NCBI RefSeq assembly: GCF_023264675.1
Contig: NZ_JAHFVG010000011.1
Coordinates: 1 to 64,000, forward strand
Direction: 5' to 3'
DNA length: 64,000 nucleotides
Source: Rhodococcus sp. (in: high G+C Gram-positive bacteria)
GTDB taxonomy: Bacteria; Actinomycetota; Actinomycetes; Mycobacteriales; Mycobacteriaceae
The notes under the pieces are model-generated. The model worked only from the letters and a program-made list of their open reading frames with translations, was not told the origin of the DNA and made no database searches. This document shows, piece by piece, positions 27,007 to 38,739 of the stretch. Each line of letters starts with the position of its first letter. The stretch's first letter is position 1. The translations under genes were made by a program, and so were the position numbers.

Positions 27007-28980
27007 CTAATTGTCCGCCTTCAATATCGGCGGTTCCAAACCACATCTTTGTATTTCGTATTCGGGAACACGATCGATTCGGTACCCCGAATAGAACAGC
27101 GATCTCTTGATGTTGCGGATGAAAAGATCTTTCGTCAGCGGAGCGCGATACGACGCGATCAGCTCCTGCGTATCCGGGCACGAGAGAGCCACCCTGGCCT
27201 GGGTGACCCAGTCCTCGTCCATGTACCAGGGCAGGAAAGGATGCTCCCCGACCAGCCCGAGGTCGGCTACCACCCAGTCCGGATACAGGTTCTTGTCGTG
27301 TCCGATCCGGCCGTTCTCGAGGCGCGCCGTGTGCGACGCCAGCGGATACGCCAGCCCCATCTGGTCGATGACTCTCACGTCCAAACCGACGTTCATGCTG
27401 GTCATGCCCAGATTGAGGAAGAAGACCGTATGGCCGGCGCCTCCCGGAGGAATCGGTAACGGTGGCGGCACGACGTCCCAGTAAGTGAACTGCGCGCTCG
27501 GGAGCAGCAGGCCGCCGTCGGGAGTGTTCTCGATGGCCTCGACCATCGGACGTATGCGCGGGTAGTCCAGGTAGTCACTGGCGAGAATCGGGTGCGCATG
27601 GCCGGTGTTCAACGCGTAGAAGGCACGTTCGTCGACGATTCCCGAACGTCCGACGATCGATCCCTGCGGCATACCGGTGGTGTTCGCGGCGAAGAATGCC
27701 CACACGACCGTGGTGATCCAGGCCACTGCTCCGATCGCAAAAATCACGATTCCTCTGATGCCGGAATTCCGGTTCGGAATTGTCAGCGGCAGCACCGAAA
27801 CCGGAAGAAGAATCGTGAACAGTGCAGGCAGGAGGGTTCGACCGTGCATGAAATCGCCACCGACACGCACGGCATACACCAGCGAAAGCGCGCCGCCGAC
27901 CAGGACGAACACGACGACGGCCGTCGGTGTCCTCAGGACGCGCTGGGCATCGGACACGGATCGCGGCAGGTTCGACGTTCCGACGCGGCCGATCGAGGCG
28001 ACACCGGCGATCAGAAGTACCACCAGAGGCAGCAGAAGCAGGTAGGGACCGAGCAGATTCCAGAGGTAGTCGAATCCCTGAGCCCACTTGGCGCCGCCTG
28101 CATCCTTGGACACCGCGGTGTTGGGATACGGGAGGCCGTAGTAGCCCATTCGCCAAATTTGGTACAGAACCGGAGTGGCTCCGGCAAAGGCGAACACCAG
28201 GAATCTGCTGAGCCAACTCTGGCGAGCGAGGAAGATCATCACCAACGCGAGGCCGGACATTATGACCAGCTCCGGGCGAACCAACGGCCCGAGACCTGCC
28301 CAGAACGAGAGGAACAACACCTCGACTCGGTCACCGCGCACGCCACGTGTGGGGACTTCGCGAGTGGCCCACCGGACCATGAGCAGCCACAGCACTGCGA
28401 TCCAGAAGATGACGAGACACGTTTCGAGCCCGGACGTCGCGAAGTCGCGAGCCGGTGGGACGGCGATGTAGACCAGCACGCCTGCCGGCAGGTATGCCAC
28501 TGCGCGGCCCGTGCGTGCGTAGTCGCCTCCGGCGCCTACCGCGCGCACACGGGCGCGGAGCGCATACGTTCCCCACATGGCGACGACCACCGCAGCCGTC
28601 GACAGAACCAAGGCGATGGTCAGGACGACGTACTCGAGGCGTGCATCACTGATCCAGCTGCCCGCGTAGACCAGGTAGGTCCAGATGGTGCTGGTGTTGG
28701 TTTCGACGCGTTCACCGGCGTTGAACACCGGCCCGTTGCCCGCGAGAAGATTCCTGACGGTTCGGAGAACGATCAAGCCGTCGTCGGCGATCCATCGTCG
28801 TTCCCACGCACCTGCCAGGAACAGAAGGCCGGTGACTGCGGCTCCGACGACGAATATCGCCGTCGTCAACCGGTTCGACGACCGGGAAGTCAGGTCCGAG
28901 GAGTCGGACGTTTCACCCGGCGACCCACTCTGTTCACCCGGCGACCCACTCTGTTCACCCGGCGACGTAGACAGCGACAC
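27007..28980 (-). CDS. aftB: AftB, terminal beta-(1->2)-arabinofuranosyltransferase
   Basis: This 657-residue GT-C membrane enzyme adds the terminal beta-linked arabinofuranose residues of arabinan that later carry mycolates (Rv3805c family). A first helix at about 38-58 is followed by the external motif WIADDGLIV with D66-D67 as the likely catalytic acids. About ten helices and a soluble C-terminal domain (from about residue 440) follow. The start GTG 28980 overlaps the end of ubiA by 26 nt. The N-terminus before the first helix is a short repeat, SPGEQSG twice and SPGE once, encoded by 21-bp DNA repeats. Order ubiA-aftB-mycolyltransferases matches M. tuberculosis. Confidence 0.95.
   Translation of the reverse strand: MSLSTSPGEQSGSPGEQSGSPGETSDSSDLTSRSSNRLTTAIFVVGAAVTGLLFLAGAWERRWIADDGLIVLRTVRNLLAGNGPVFNAGERVETNTSTIWTYLVYAGSWISDARLEYVVLTIALVLSTAAVVVAMWGTYALRARVRAVGAGGDYARTGRAVAYLPAGVLVYIAVPPARDFATSGLETCLVIFWIAVLWLLMVRWATREVPTRGVRGDRVEVLFLSFWAGLGPLVRPELVIMSGLALVMIFLARQSWLSRFLVFAFAGATPVLYQIWRMGYYGLPYPNTAVSKDAGGAKWAQGFDYLWNLLGPYLLLLPLVVLLIAGVASIGRVGTSNLPRSVSDAQRVLRTPTAVVVFVLVGGALSLVYAVRVGGDFMHGRTLLPALFTILLPVSVLPLTIPNRNSGIRGIVIFAIGAVAWITTVVWAFFAANTTGMPQGSIVGRSGIVDERAFYALNTGHAHPILASDYLDYPRIRPMVEAIENTPDGGLLLPSAQFTYWDVVPPPLPIPPGGAGHTVFFLNLGMTSMNVGLDVRVIDQMGLAYPLASHTARLENGRIGHDKNLYPDWVVADLGLVGEHPFLPWYMDEDWVTQARVALSCPDTQELIASYRAPLTKDLFIRNIKRSLFYSGYRIDRVPEYEIQRCGLEPPILKADN
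28912..28967. repeat. 21-bp tandem repeat across the ubiA/aftB overlap
   Basis: The unit TTCACCCGGCGACCCACTCTG (given on the plus strand, 21 bp) occurs at 28912-28932 and 28933-28953. A partial third copy runs 28954-28967. In aftB it encodes the heptad SPGEQSG. The third copy contains the ubiA stop codon, so the array could have grown from the gene junction. Confidence 0.85.
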
Positions 28981-29863
28981 CGACTACTCCGATCCACGCG
29001 AGGGCGAGTACCTGCAACACCCTGTCGCCGAGCGCGATCTCTTCGGGCTCACCGGCTTCTCCGCCGTCGACGTCGACCGCGTACCTGAGGATTGCGACGG
29101 TGAACGGGATCATCGAGATGGCGAACCAGTTGGTGTTCGTCTCGGCGTCTTGTTCGAAGGCCCACAGTCCATAGCAAATCACGACGGCGGTCGCGGAGAG
29201 CGTCCAGACGAACCGAAGGTAGGTCGTGGTGTAGTTCTCGAGCGATCTGCGGATCTTCGCGCCGGTCGCTTCGGCCAGCTGAAGCTCGGCGTAGCGCTTG
29301 CCTGCGGCCATGAACAGCGATCCGAAGGCCAGGATCAACAGGAACCACTGCGAGAGCGGAATCGATGCCGCAACGCCGCCGGCGATGCCTCGGAGCAGGA
29401 AGCCGGAGGAGACGATGCAGATGTCGAGGACGGCCTGGTGCTTGAGTCCGAAGCAGTAGGCGAGCTGGACGGCGATGTAGACGCCGATGACCAGTGCGAG
29501 CTGCCAGTTGGCGATGAACGAGAGTCCGATCGCGAGGCCGAGGCAGACCACGGACATCGCGTACGCCAGCTTGACCGGCAGCACGCCTGCAGCGATGGGC
29601 CGGAAGCGCTTGGTGGGATGCGCGCGGTCGGCTTCGACGTCCATGGCGTCGTTGACGAGGTAGACACCGGACGCTGCGAGGCAGAAGACGACGAACGCCA
29701 GCGCGACATGCAGCAGAACATCGCCCTCGGTCACCGAACCGGCCGCCAGCGGAGCTGCCAGTACCAGCACGTTCTTGACCCATTGACGCGGGCGAAGTGC
29801 CTTGATCACACCATCGGCAAGATTTTTCGGTGGGGCTCCGACGGCGGAGGCTTCCTCGCTCAT
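28955..29863 (-). CDS. ubiA: UbiA-family decaprenyl-phosphate phosphoribosyltransferase (DPPR synthase)
   Basis: This 302-residue intramembrane prenyltransferase of the UbiA superfamily is equivalent to Rv3806c. It transfers 5-phosphoribosyl pyrophosphate to decaprenyl phosphate, the first committed step toward decaprenyl-phosphoryl-arabinose. The metal/pyrophosphate motif NDAMDVEADRAHPTK is at residues 71-85, and a second Asp-rich motif lies near the middle (YCFGLKHQAVLDI). Eight to nine helices are apparent. ATG 29863 is preferred: AAGGAG lies seven nt upstream, and ATGA overlaps the stop of the PAP2 gene by four nucleotides. The open frame to 30196 is a shadow of that gene. Its 3' end overlaps aftB by 26 nt. 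Confidence 0.95.
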   Translation of the reverse strand: MSEEASAVGAPPKNLADGVIKALRPRQWVKNVLVLAAPLAAGSVTEGDVLLHVALAFVVFCLAASGVYLVNDAMDVEADRAHPTKRFRPIAAGVLPVKLAYAMSVVCLGLAIGLSFIANWQLALVIGVYIAVQLAYCFGLKHQAVLDICIVSSGFLLRGIAGGVAASIPLSQWFLLILAFGSLFMAAGKRYAELQLAEATGAKIRRSLENYTTTYLRFVWTLSATAVVICYGLWAFEQDAETNTNWFAISMIPFTVAILRYAVDVDGGEAGEPEEIALGDRVLQVLALAWIGVVGVAVYVAG

Positions 29864-30373
29864 TTGTCTCCTTCGAACTTGAGGACGGCAGCTGCGGACA
29901 AAGCGCCGAGCGCCGATCCTGCAAGTACATCTGTCGGGTAGTGGACGCCGAGAACGAGCCGCGACAGCAGCATCGGAGGCACTAAGACCGCTGGCAACGG
30001 TAGCCCGGTCAGTCGTCCGAGCAACACCGCGGCCGCTGTGGTCGAGGTGGCGTGGGACGACGGGAAGCTCAACTTGCTCGGTGTCGAGACGTTGATCCGA
30101 ACGGAAGGATCGTTGGGTCGGGGGCGACGGACAACTCGCTTGATGACGATCGACGCGGCGTGCGACCCGACGGCACCGACGGCCACCCCGGCCCACTGAC
30201 GCCCGCGAGGCTTGTCCAACGCTGCGCCGACGCCTGCGATGGCGACCCAGCCGAGCGCGTGCTCGCCGAAGTGCGACATGCCTCGGGCGACCGCGACGGC
30301 ACCGGGCGCCGAACCGATGGTCTTCTGCACCGTCTCCAGAATGCGTACTTCCGCTGGAGCGTCGGTCTGGTTC

Positions 30374-30396
<23 letters not shown>
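29860..30396 (-). CDS. PAP2-type membrane phosphatase (Rv3807c family)
   Basis: This 178-residue phosphatase of the PAP2 superfamily carries KRVVRRPRP (motif 1), SFPSSHAT (motif 2) and SRLVLGVHYPTD (motif 3), with four to five helices. In this operon its likely role is removing the 5-phosphate from decaprenyl-phosphoryl-5-phosphoribose, the step after UbiA. That function has been proposed for Rv3807c but is not certain. GTG 30396 (VSFVTRRKNQ) is chosen, because the frame further upstream lies wholly inside glfT2. It overlaps the glfT2 end by 23 nt and shares an ATGA junction with ubiA, so translation is probably coupled on both sides. Confidence 0.85.
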
Positions 30397-33681
<3,285 letters not shown>

Positions 33682-33685
<4 letters not shown>

Positions 33686-34437
33686 GGCACGAGTCGGCGC
33701 AGCAGGTAGGTATCCATGACCCAGCCGTGCTGCTCTTTCAGGGTCGCCCGCACCCGTTCGATCTCGTCGAGGACGTCATCGAGCGGGCCCGACACCAACT
33801 GTTCATCGACTGTCCCCAGGTTCGCACCCCAGTGGATGCCCCATATGCCCGTCCCGACCAGCTCGCGGCAGGCCACATTGCCGTCGAGCATCACGACGAT
33901 GTTGTCGGCGCCGCCGGCGACGTCCTTCAGCAGTGCCCGGCCGGTGGTGATGACGATGGGGCCGCCGATGCAGTTGAGAACGAGCTTGTGCGCCGCAGCG
34001 AGCATGGAGACACTGCTCACTCCGGGTGTGACGTCGTACTCGATGTCCAGGGTCCCGAAATCGCGGACTCGCTCGACGACGCGGATGGTGCTGTCGTAGA
34101 GCGCCGGGTCACCCCAGACGAGAAATCCGACGGTCAGCGCCGGATCGAGCGCGAGCAGCACCTTCTCGTAGGCGCGGGCACGGGCGTCGTGCCAGTCCAG
34201 GACGGCGGTGCCGTAATTGTCGGGCTTCCGGTCGCGCTCGGGATCGGGCACCTGGATCACGCGATACTCCCCCGGCACATGACGCGCGAGTATCTCGGTA
34301 CGCGCCTGCGCGAGATCGCCGACTCCTGCACCCTTGTCCGCGACGAGGAACACATCGACCGCACGGAGCTTGTCGATCGCCTGGACGGTGATCTGGTCCG
34401 GATGCCCTCCGCCGATCCCGACGAGGTGGATGTTCAC
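33682..34437 (-). CDS. cobF: CobF, precorrin-6A synthase (deacetylating)
   Basis: This 251-residue SAM-dependent methyltransferase of the aerobic cobalamin pathway adds the C-1 methyl to precorrin-5 with loss of acetate, giving precorrin-6A. The tetrapyrrole-methylase start LVGIGGGHPDQITVQAI is visible, with LVADKGAG (CobF-specific), FLVWGDPALYDST and DVTPGVSSVSMLAA. GTG 34437 overlaps the cobM stop as GTGA and is preferred. GTG 34452, five codons earlier, is possible. Presence of CobF indicates the oxygen-dependent corrin route. Three 33-bp repeats abut its stop codon. Confidence 0.92.
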
Positions 34438-35177
34438 GCGCGCGTCCGGCACGCGTCGTAAAGATGCGATTCGGCCCCGGGAGTCCGCCCGACCGCAGGC
34501 CCGACGAGGATGATGGCGGCCTGCTTCAGGCCTGCAGCCTCGACCTGGTCCGCGATGTCGGCGAGGGTGCCGGTGAGCACCAGCTCATCGGGTTTGCTTG
34601 CGTGGAACACCACCGCCGCCGGGCATTCGGGCCCGTAGTGAATGGTGAGTTCCTCGGCGATCACTCGAACGCGAGTGATCGCCAGATGCAGGGCGAGAGT
34701 GGACCCGGTTGCCGCGAAGTTGGCGAGCGCCTCGCCGTCGGGCATTGCCGTCGAGCGAGCCTGTGCACGCGTCAGGACGACCGACTGCGTGACCTCGGGC
34801 ACGGTCAATTCGACGCGCAGCGTTGCGGCGGCGGCGGCGTATGCGGGAACGCCAGGGGTCACATCCCAGGGGACGCTGTGGGCATCGAGCCGCGCGGACT
34901 GCTCGGCCAGCGCGGAGTAGAGCGAGGGATCACCGGAACACAGCCGGGCTACATCCTCGCCGCGCTGGTGAGCCGCTACGAGCTCGGCGGTGATCTGGTC
35001 GAGATCGAGCGCGGCCGTGTCGATCTTGCGGACGCCTTCGGGACAGTGCGAAAGGATCGCCTCGTCGATGTAGGTGCCTGCATACACGCACACTTGGCTG
35101 GATTCGAGAAGCCCCACGGCCCGAAGAGTGAGCAGGTCGGCTGCCCCGGGGCCGGCACCGATGAAGTGAACAGTCAC
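34434..35177 (-). CDS. cobM: CobM, precorrin-4 C11-methyltransferase
   Basis: This 247-residue tetrapyrrole methylase converts precorrin-4 to precorrin-5, the substrate of the next gene. Motifs are FIGAGPGAADLLTLRAVGLL, VYAGTYIDEAILSHCP, RLCSGDPSLYSALAEQ and DVTPGVPAYAAAAA, the usual CobM signature order. GTG 35177 (VTVHFIGAGPG) is chosen, and a TTG three codons earlier would also work. It overlaps cobF by four nucleotides. The 203-bp region to the divergent amidase gene shows no recognisable cobalamin riboswitch. Confidence 0.93.
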   Translation of the reverse strand: MTVHFIGAGPGAADLLTLRAVGLLESSQVCVYAGTYIDEAILSHCPEGVRKIDTAALDLDQITAELVAAHQRGEDVARLCSGDPSLYSALAEQSARLDAHSVPWDVTPGVPAYAAAAATLRVELTVPEVTQSVVLTRAQARSTAMPDGEALANFAATGSTLALHLAITRVRVIAEELTIHYGPECPAAVVFHASKPDELVLTGTLADIADQVEAAGLKQAAIILVGPAVGRTPGAESHLYDACRTRA

Positions 35178-35380
35178 AACGGTCAAGCGTAGGCGTAGTC
35201 ACGACTCGCCGAACCACCAGTCGATCCTCGACATGGCTAACTCTCAAGCTAAGGTTTACCCTTGTGTCGGATGGGGTTGATGTGACTCGTGTGACAAGAG
35301 TTTAGTCAGCCCGAAAGCAATTCGCAAGTCTGTTCGAATAAATACCGATCAGGCAGCAACAACAACCAGGGAGTACCGCC

Positions 35381-37486
35381 TTGCACCGTCGAACGAAGCC
35401 GTCGATCGTTCTCGGCGCTGTCGCCTTGCTTGCCGTCGCGAGTCCCGTGGCGGTTTACAGCATCTCAGGCGACACAGCGTCCACCGATGTTCGATCGGCC
35501 AACGAGACCACCCCTGTCACCGTGCCGACCAAGATCGTCGAAACAGCGCTGAACGCGGCACCGGACATCGTCATTCCCCTCCAGGAACTGACCGGTCTCC
35601 CCTTGCCGGACCTTCGCCTGTCCGATCTGAAGTACCTCCCCCTTCCGGACAACATCACGATCCCGCCGATCCAGATCCCCGAGATCCCGGGCCTGACGGT
35701 TCCCTCCCCGACCAGCCCGTCGGCACAGGCGCCGGTTCCGCCCCTGGCACGTCACGACGCTGCTGCTCCTCTCGCGGCCCCCGTCGATCCTTCGCAGCTC
35801 CCGGCTGGCGACGATCCAGGCGCGCCGCTCGGCGCCGTCGTGAAGGAACTGCGTCAGGACGATCCCTTCAGCATGGTTGCGTTGACGTCCACAGCGCTCG
35901 ACGGCGCCGTGGCGCAGGTTCGTCGCCAGCTCGACGACGGATCATGGGGCCCGTGGATCGCCACCGAGCCGATCGACACCGCGTCGAGCGACGCGGCTCC
36001 CGCGCCGGACAAGAAGGGCACCGAGCCCGTCTTCGTCGGGGCGACGAAGGCAGTCCAGATGCTGCTGACGCCGCGCCCGGACGCTGCGTCCGCGCCTGCG
36101 CCCGAGGTTGCCCCGGCCCCCGAAGCTGCGCCGGCACCTCAGCAGGATTTGGGATACACCCCGGCGTCGGTCTCGAAGCCGCTTCGTCAGCAGGATGCAC
36201 CGCTGGCCGATGCACTGTCCGACATCAGCGCGGTACTGATTCAGCCCGGTAGCTCCCCCGCTGATTCCGCCCTGGCCGACATCGCCACCCCGGTGGCGGG
36301 TAGTTCCGGACCCAAGGTCATTACCCGAGCGCAGTGGGGTGCCGACGAGTCCATTCGTTGCGCCACACCGACATACGACGACTTCCTCGGCGGTGCGACC
36401 GTGCACCACACCGCAGGCAGCAACGACTACTCCAAGAGCGAGTCGGCGGAGATCGTCCGCGCGATCTACGCCTACCACGCACAGACTCTCGGCTGGTGCG
36501 ACATCGGTTACAACGCACTCGTCGACAAGTACGGTCAGATCTTCGAGGGCCGCGCAGGCGGATTGGACCGACCGGTTCAGGGCGCGCACGCAGGCGGCTT
36601 CAACGAGAACACCGTCGGTGTCGCGATGATGGGCGACTACTCGACCGAAGCGCCGTCGTCGGAGACGCTCGACTCGGTGGGCAAGTTCCTCGGGTGGCGT
36701 TTGGGCAATGCCGGTCTCGATCCACACGGCGAGACCTCCATGACCAGCGAAGGCACCGACTTCACATTCGTCGGCAAGGGCCAAAGTGTCGATCTTCCGG
36801 TCATCTTCGCGCACCGCGACGTCGGAAACACCGCATGCCCCGGCGACGGTGCGTACGCGAAGATGGACGAGATCCGCGACATCGCCGCAGCCAATCTGGG
36901 CGGCGGAAGTACTGCGCCTGCTCCGTCGGTCGATACCCCGGAACAGACGACGCCGGACGCAGCAACTCCGTCCTCCCCCGGTACCGACGCGAGTAGCGCT
37001 CTCGGAGAGAATATTCCGGGACTCGTCGACGAACTGGTCCGTCTCGCCAGCTCCAACCCGATCGCTCAGAAGTGGATGGCCTCGGGCGGCGAAGCCGGAA
37101 CGCTCGGCACTCCGGTCAGCGGACTCGTCCAGGTCAAGGGCGGCGGCGAGGCTGCGCAGTTCGCCAACGGCTCGATCTTCACTTCCATTGCCGGACAAGC
37201 AGTTGCGGTAATCGGCAAGATCTTCGAGCAGTTCAAGGCGCTCGGCGGCGAGAACGGCGAACTCGGCTTGCCCACCACCGACGAGTACAAGGTTCCCGAG
37301 GGTCTGCGCACCGACTTCGAGAACGGCTCGCTGATCTTCAACGAGCTCACTGGCATCGTCACCACGGTCATCAAGACCTACAACGACACCTACGAGCAGG
37401 AGATGCAGAACCCCGTCGCGGCACCGGTCGAACCGGCACCCGTGCCCGAGGTAGCTCCGGCACCGGAACCCGCACCGGCCCCGTAG
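35381..37486 (+). CDS. Secreted PGRP/N-acetylmuramoyl-L-alanine amidase with LGFP-type repeats
   Basis: This 701-residue secreted cell-wall protein is related to M. tuberculosis Rv3811. Residues 1-30 are a signal peptide (KPSIVLGAVALLAVASPVAV). A Pro/Ala-rich region with a possible beta domain follows. Amidase_2/PGRP spans about 305-500, with zinc-ligand candidates H342, H478 and C486 (TVHHTAG and HRDVGNTACPG). Two LGFP-like repeats (LGTPVSG and LGLPTTDE, about 560-640) and a PAPVPEVAPAPEPAPAP tail complete it. It is expected to cleave the amide link between MurNAc and the stem peptide, or to bind peptidoglycan. The start is an unusual TTG at 35381 with GGGAG about nine nt upstream. It is divergent from cobM, and a 16-bp hairpin follows. 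Confidence 0.9.
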   Translation: MHRRTKPSIVLGAVALLAVASPVAVYSISGDTASTDVRSANETTPVTVPTKIVETALNAAPDIVIPLQELTGLPLPDLRLSDLKYLPLPDNITIPPIQIPEIPGLTVPSPTSPSAQAPVPPLARHDAAAPLAAPVDPSQLPAGDDPGAPLGAVVKELRQDDPFSMVALTSTALDGAVAQVRRQLDDGSWGPWIATEPIDTASSDAAPAPDKKGTEPVFVGATKAVQMLLTPRPDAASAPAPEVAPAPEAAPAPQQDLGYTPASVSKPLRQQDAPLADALSDISAVLIQPGSSPADSALADIATPVAGSSGPKVITRAQWGADESIRCATPTYDDFLGGATVHHTAGSNDYSKSESAEIVRAIYAYHAQTLGWCDIGYNALVDKYGQIFEGRAGGLDRPVQGAHAGGFNENTVGVAMMGDYSTEAPSSETLDSVGKFLGWRLGNAGLDPHGETSMTSEGTDFTFVGKGQSVDLPVIFAHRDVGNTACPGDGAYAKMDEIRDIAAANLGGGSTAPAPSVDTPEQTTPDAATPSSPGTDASSALGENIPGLVDELVRLASSNPIAQKWMASGGEAGTLGTPVSGLVQVKGGGEAAQFANGSIFTSIAGQAVAVIGKIFEQFKALGGENGELGLPTTDEYKVPEGLRTDFENGSLIFNELTGIVTTVIKTYNDTYEQEMQNPVAAPVEPAPVPEVAPAPEPAPAP

Positions 37487-37500
37487 GTCCGATCGAACCT

Positions 37501-37536
37501 CGATGCCCCGCACACGAACGCGTGTGCGGGGCATCG
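37501..37536 (+). terminator. Strong hairpin terminator after the amidase gene
   Basis: The perfect 16-bp stem CGATGCCCCGCACACG / CGTGTGCGGGGCATCG with loop AACG lies 14 nt after the stop codon. No T-tract follows. It can act for the plus-strand amidase transcript and, being symmetric, also against the opposing HAD transcript. Confidence 0.85.
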
Positions 37537-37542
37537 TCGTAA

Positions 37543-37746
37543 GCACCCGGCCCACCACACAAACGCACGTGCTTTCGCGCAGAACCAGCGGCGGCACCCG
37601 GCCCACCACACAAACGCACGTGCCTTCGCGCAGAACCAGCGGACGCACCCGGCCCACCACACAAACGCACGTGCTTTCGCGCAGAACCAGCGGCAGCGCT
37701 CGGCCCCCCACGCAAACGCACGTGCTTTCGCGCAGAACCGGAACCA
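37543..37746. repeat. 51-bp tandem repeat, four copies
   Basis: Units start at 37543, 37594, 37645 and 37696. The shared core includes CGGCCCACCACACAAACGCA followed by CGTGCTTTCGCGCAGAACCA. Copies 1-3 are nearly identical and copy 4 differs in its first third. They fill most of the space between two convergent genes. A minus-strand frame through them (KARAFVWWAGC-like units) is an accident of the 51-bp period and not proposed as a gene. Confidence 0.85.
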
Positions 37747-37774
37747 GAACCAGCGGCGGCAGATCAGCGCCGCG

Positions 37775-38602
37775 TCACCACCAGCGTTCGAGGACCCTCG
37801 CGACACCGTCGTCCGCGTTGCTGGCGGTCACCTCGTCGGCCGCGGCGATGGCCGCGGGATGCGCATTGCCCATGGCAACACCGAGGCCGACCATCTCGAG
37901 CATCGGTACATCGTTGGGCATGTCGCCGAAAGCGGCGATATCGGCGGCTTCCACCCCGAGACGATCGGCGACGATCTTCAGTCCCGACGCCTTGCTGACC
38001 CCGGGCGCGGAGAGTTCGATCAGACCGTTGTCGGTGGAGAACGTGAGGTCGGCTCGGCCGTCGAGAAGCGGTTCGATCGCGGCAACCATGGCGCCGCTGG
38101 ACATGCTCGACAGTCTGATCAGGAGCTTCACTGCCGGGACGTCGAGGACTTCGCTCTGCGAGACCTCGGTGTTGTCGGGGTTGAGCCAGGCGTGCTCGTA
38201 TCCGGGGGAGCTGACGAACTGCGGGGTCGCGGCGTCGTGCGCGGTGGCGCCGACGCGTTCTGCCGCGAGACCGCATCCCGGCAAGGCCCGGTAGGCGATG
38301 TCGGCGAGCCAGTGCAATGTCTCGCTGGCCAGTACCTGCGCATCCAGGATTCGATCGGTTGCGGCGTCGTAGATCACCGCACCGTTGGCGCACACGCACA
38401 TCGGCGCGAAGCCGAGGTCGTCGACAACCGGCGCGATCCAGCGTGGTGGTCTGCCGGTCGACAGTACGAAGGGGGTGCCGTCGCCGATCATCGTGAGAAC
38501 GACTCGGCGCGTCCGCTCACTGACCCTGTCGGTGTGATCGAGCAGGGTTCCGTCGACATCGCTGGCGACAAGACGTGGCTGAGGATGAGAGGTGGCAGGC
38601 AT
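37775..38602 (-). CDS. HAD-superfamily (Cof-type) hydrolase
   Basis: This 275-residue phosphatase-like protein of the Cof/IIB HAD branch (Rv3813c-like) has motif I DVDGTLLDH with D15 and D17, motif II Ser/Thr in LSTGRPP, a cap domain in the middle, and motif IV GDMPNDVPML near the C-terminus. The substrate is unknown; sugar phosphates or flavin phosphates are typical. ATG 38602 (MPATSHPQPR) is the best start. In-frame codons up to 38890 lie within the divergent NRPS gene and are rejected. It is convergent with the amidase gene and divergent from the NRPS with 137 bp between them. Confidence 0.85.
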   Translation of the reverse strand: MPATSHPQPRLVASDVDGTLLDHTDRVSERTRRVVLTMIGDGTPFVLSTGRPPRWIAPVVDDLGFAPMCVCANGAVIYDAATDRILDAQVLASETLHWLADIAYRALPGCGLAAERVGATAHDAATPQFVSSPGYEHAWLNPDNTEVSQSEVLDVPAVKLLIRLSSMSSGAMVAAIEPLLDGRADLTFSTDNGLIELSAPGVSKASGLKIVADRLGVEAADIAAFGDMPNDVPMLEMVGLGVAMGNAHPAAIAAADEVTASNADDGVARVLERWW

Positions 38603-38646
38603 TGCTGCACATTCTGCCCTAGACGCAGGCATCCACGGATCCCACG

Positions 38647-38680
38647 CCACCCAAGGTGGGGAAAGTCCACCCCCACGGTG
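38647..38680. promoter_or_regulatory. Nested inverted repeats in the HAD/NRPS divergent region
   Basis: CCACC (38647) - GGTGG (38655) - CCACC (38667) alternate with 3-nt and 7-nt gaps, followed by CCACGGTG (38673-38680). A further palindrome ACCCGCGGGT lies at 38691-38700. The 137-bp region must hold both divergent promoters, so an operator is plausible. No -35/-10 could be assigned. Confidence 0.35.
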
Positions 38681-38739
38681 CACGCTTACCACCCGCGGGT
38701 TCGTGTCGGCGCCGCCCCGATCGGACGAACGTTGTCGCC

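Noticed and set aside
35238-35262. Iron-box (IdeR/DmdR) site near CTAAGGTTTACCCTTG
   Set aside because: Only the left half resembles the 19-bp consensus, the right half does not fit, and no iron gene is adjacent.
35178-35380. Cobalamin riboswitch upstream of cobM
   Set aside because: No B12-box-like conserved core was found on either strand.
37543-37746. CRISPR array
   Set aside because: Units are contiguous with no unique spacers and no cas genes are present.
37390-37806. Minus-strand frame with KARAFVWWAGC repeats
   Set aside because: It exists only because 51 is divisible by three. There is no start signal or homology, and the array is non-coding between convergent genes.
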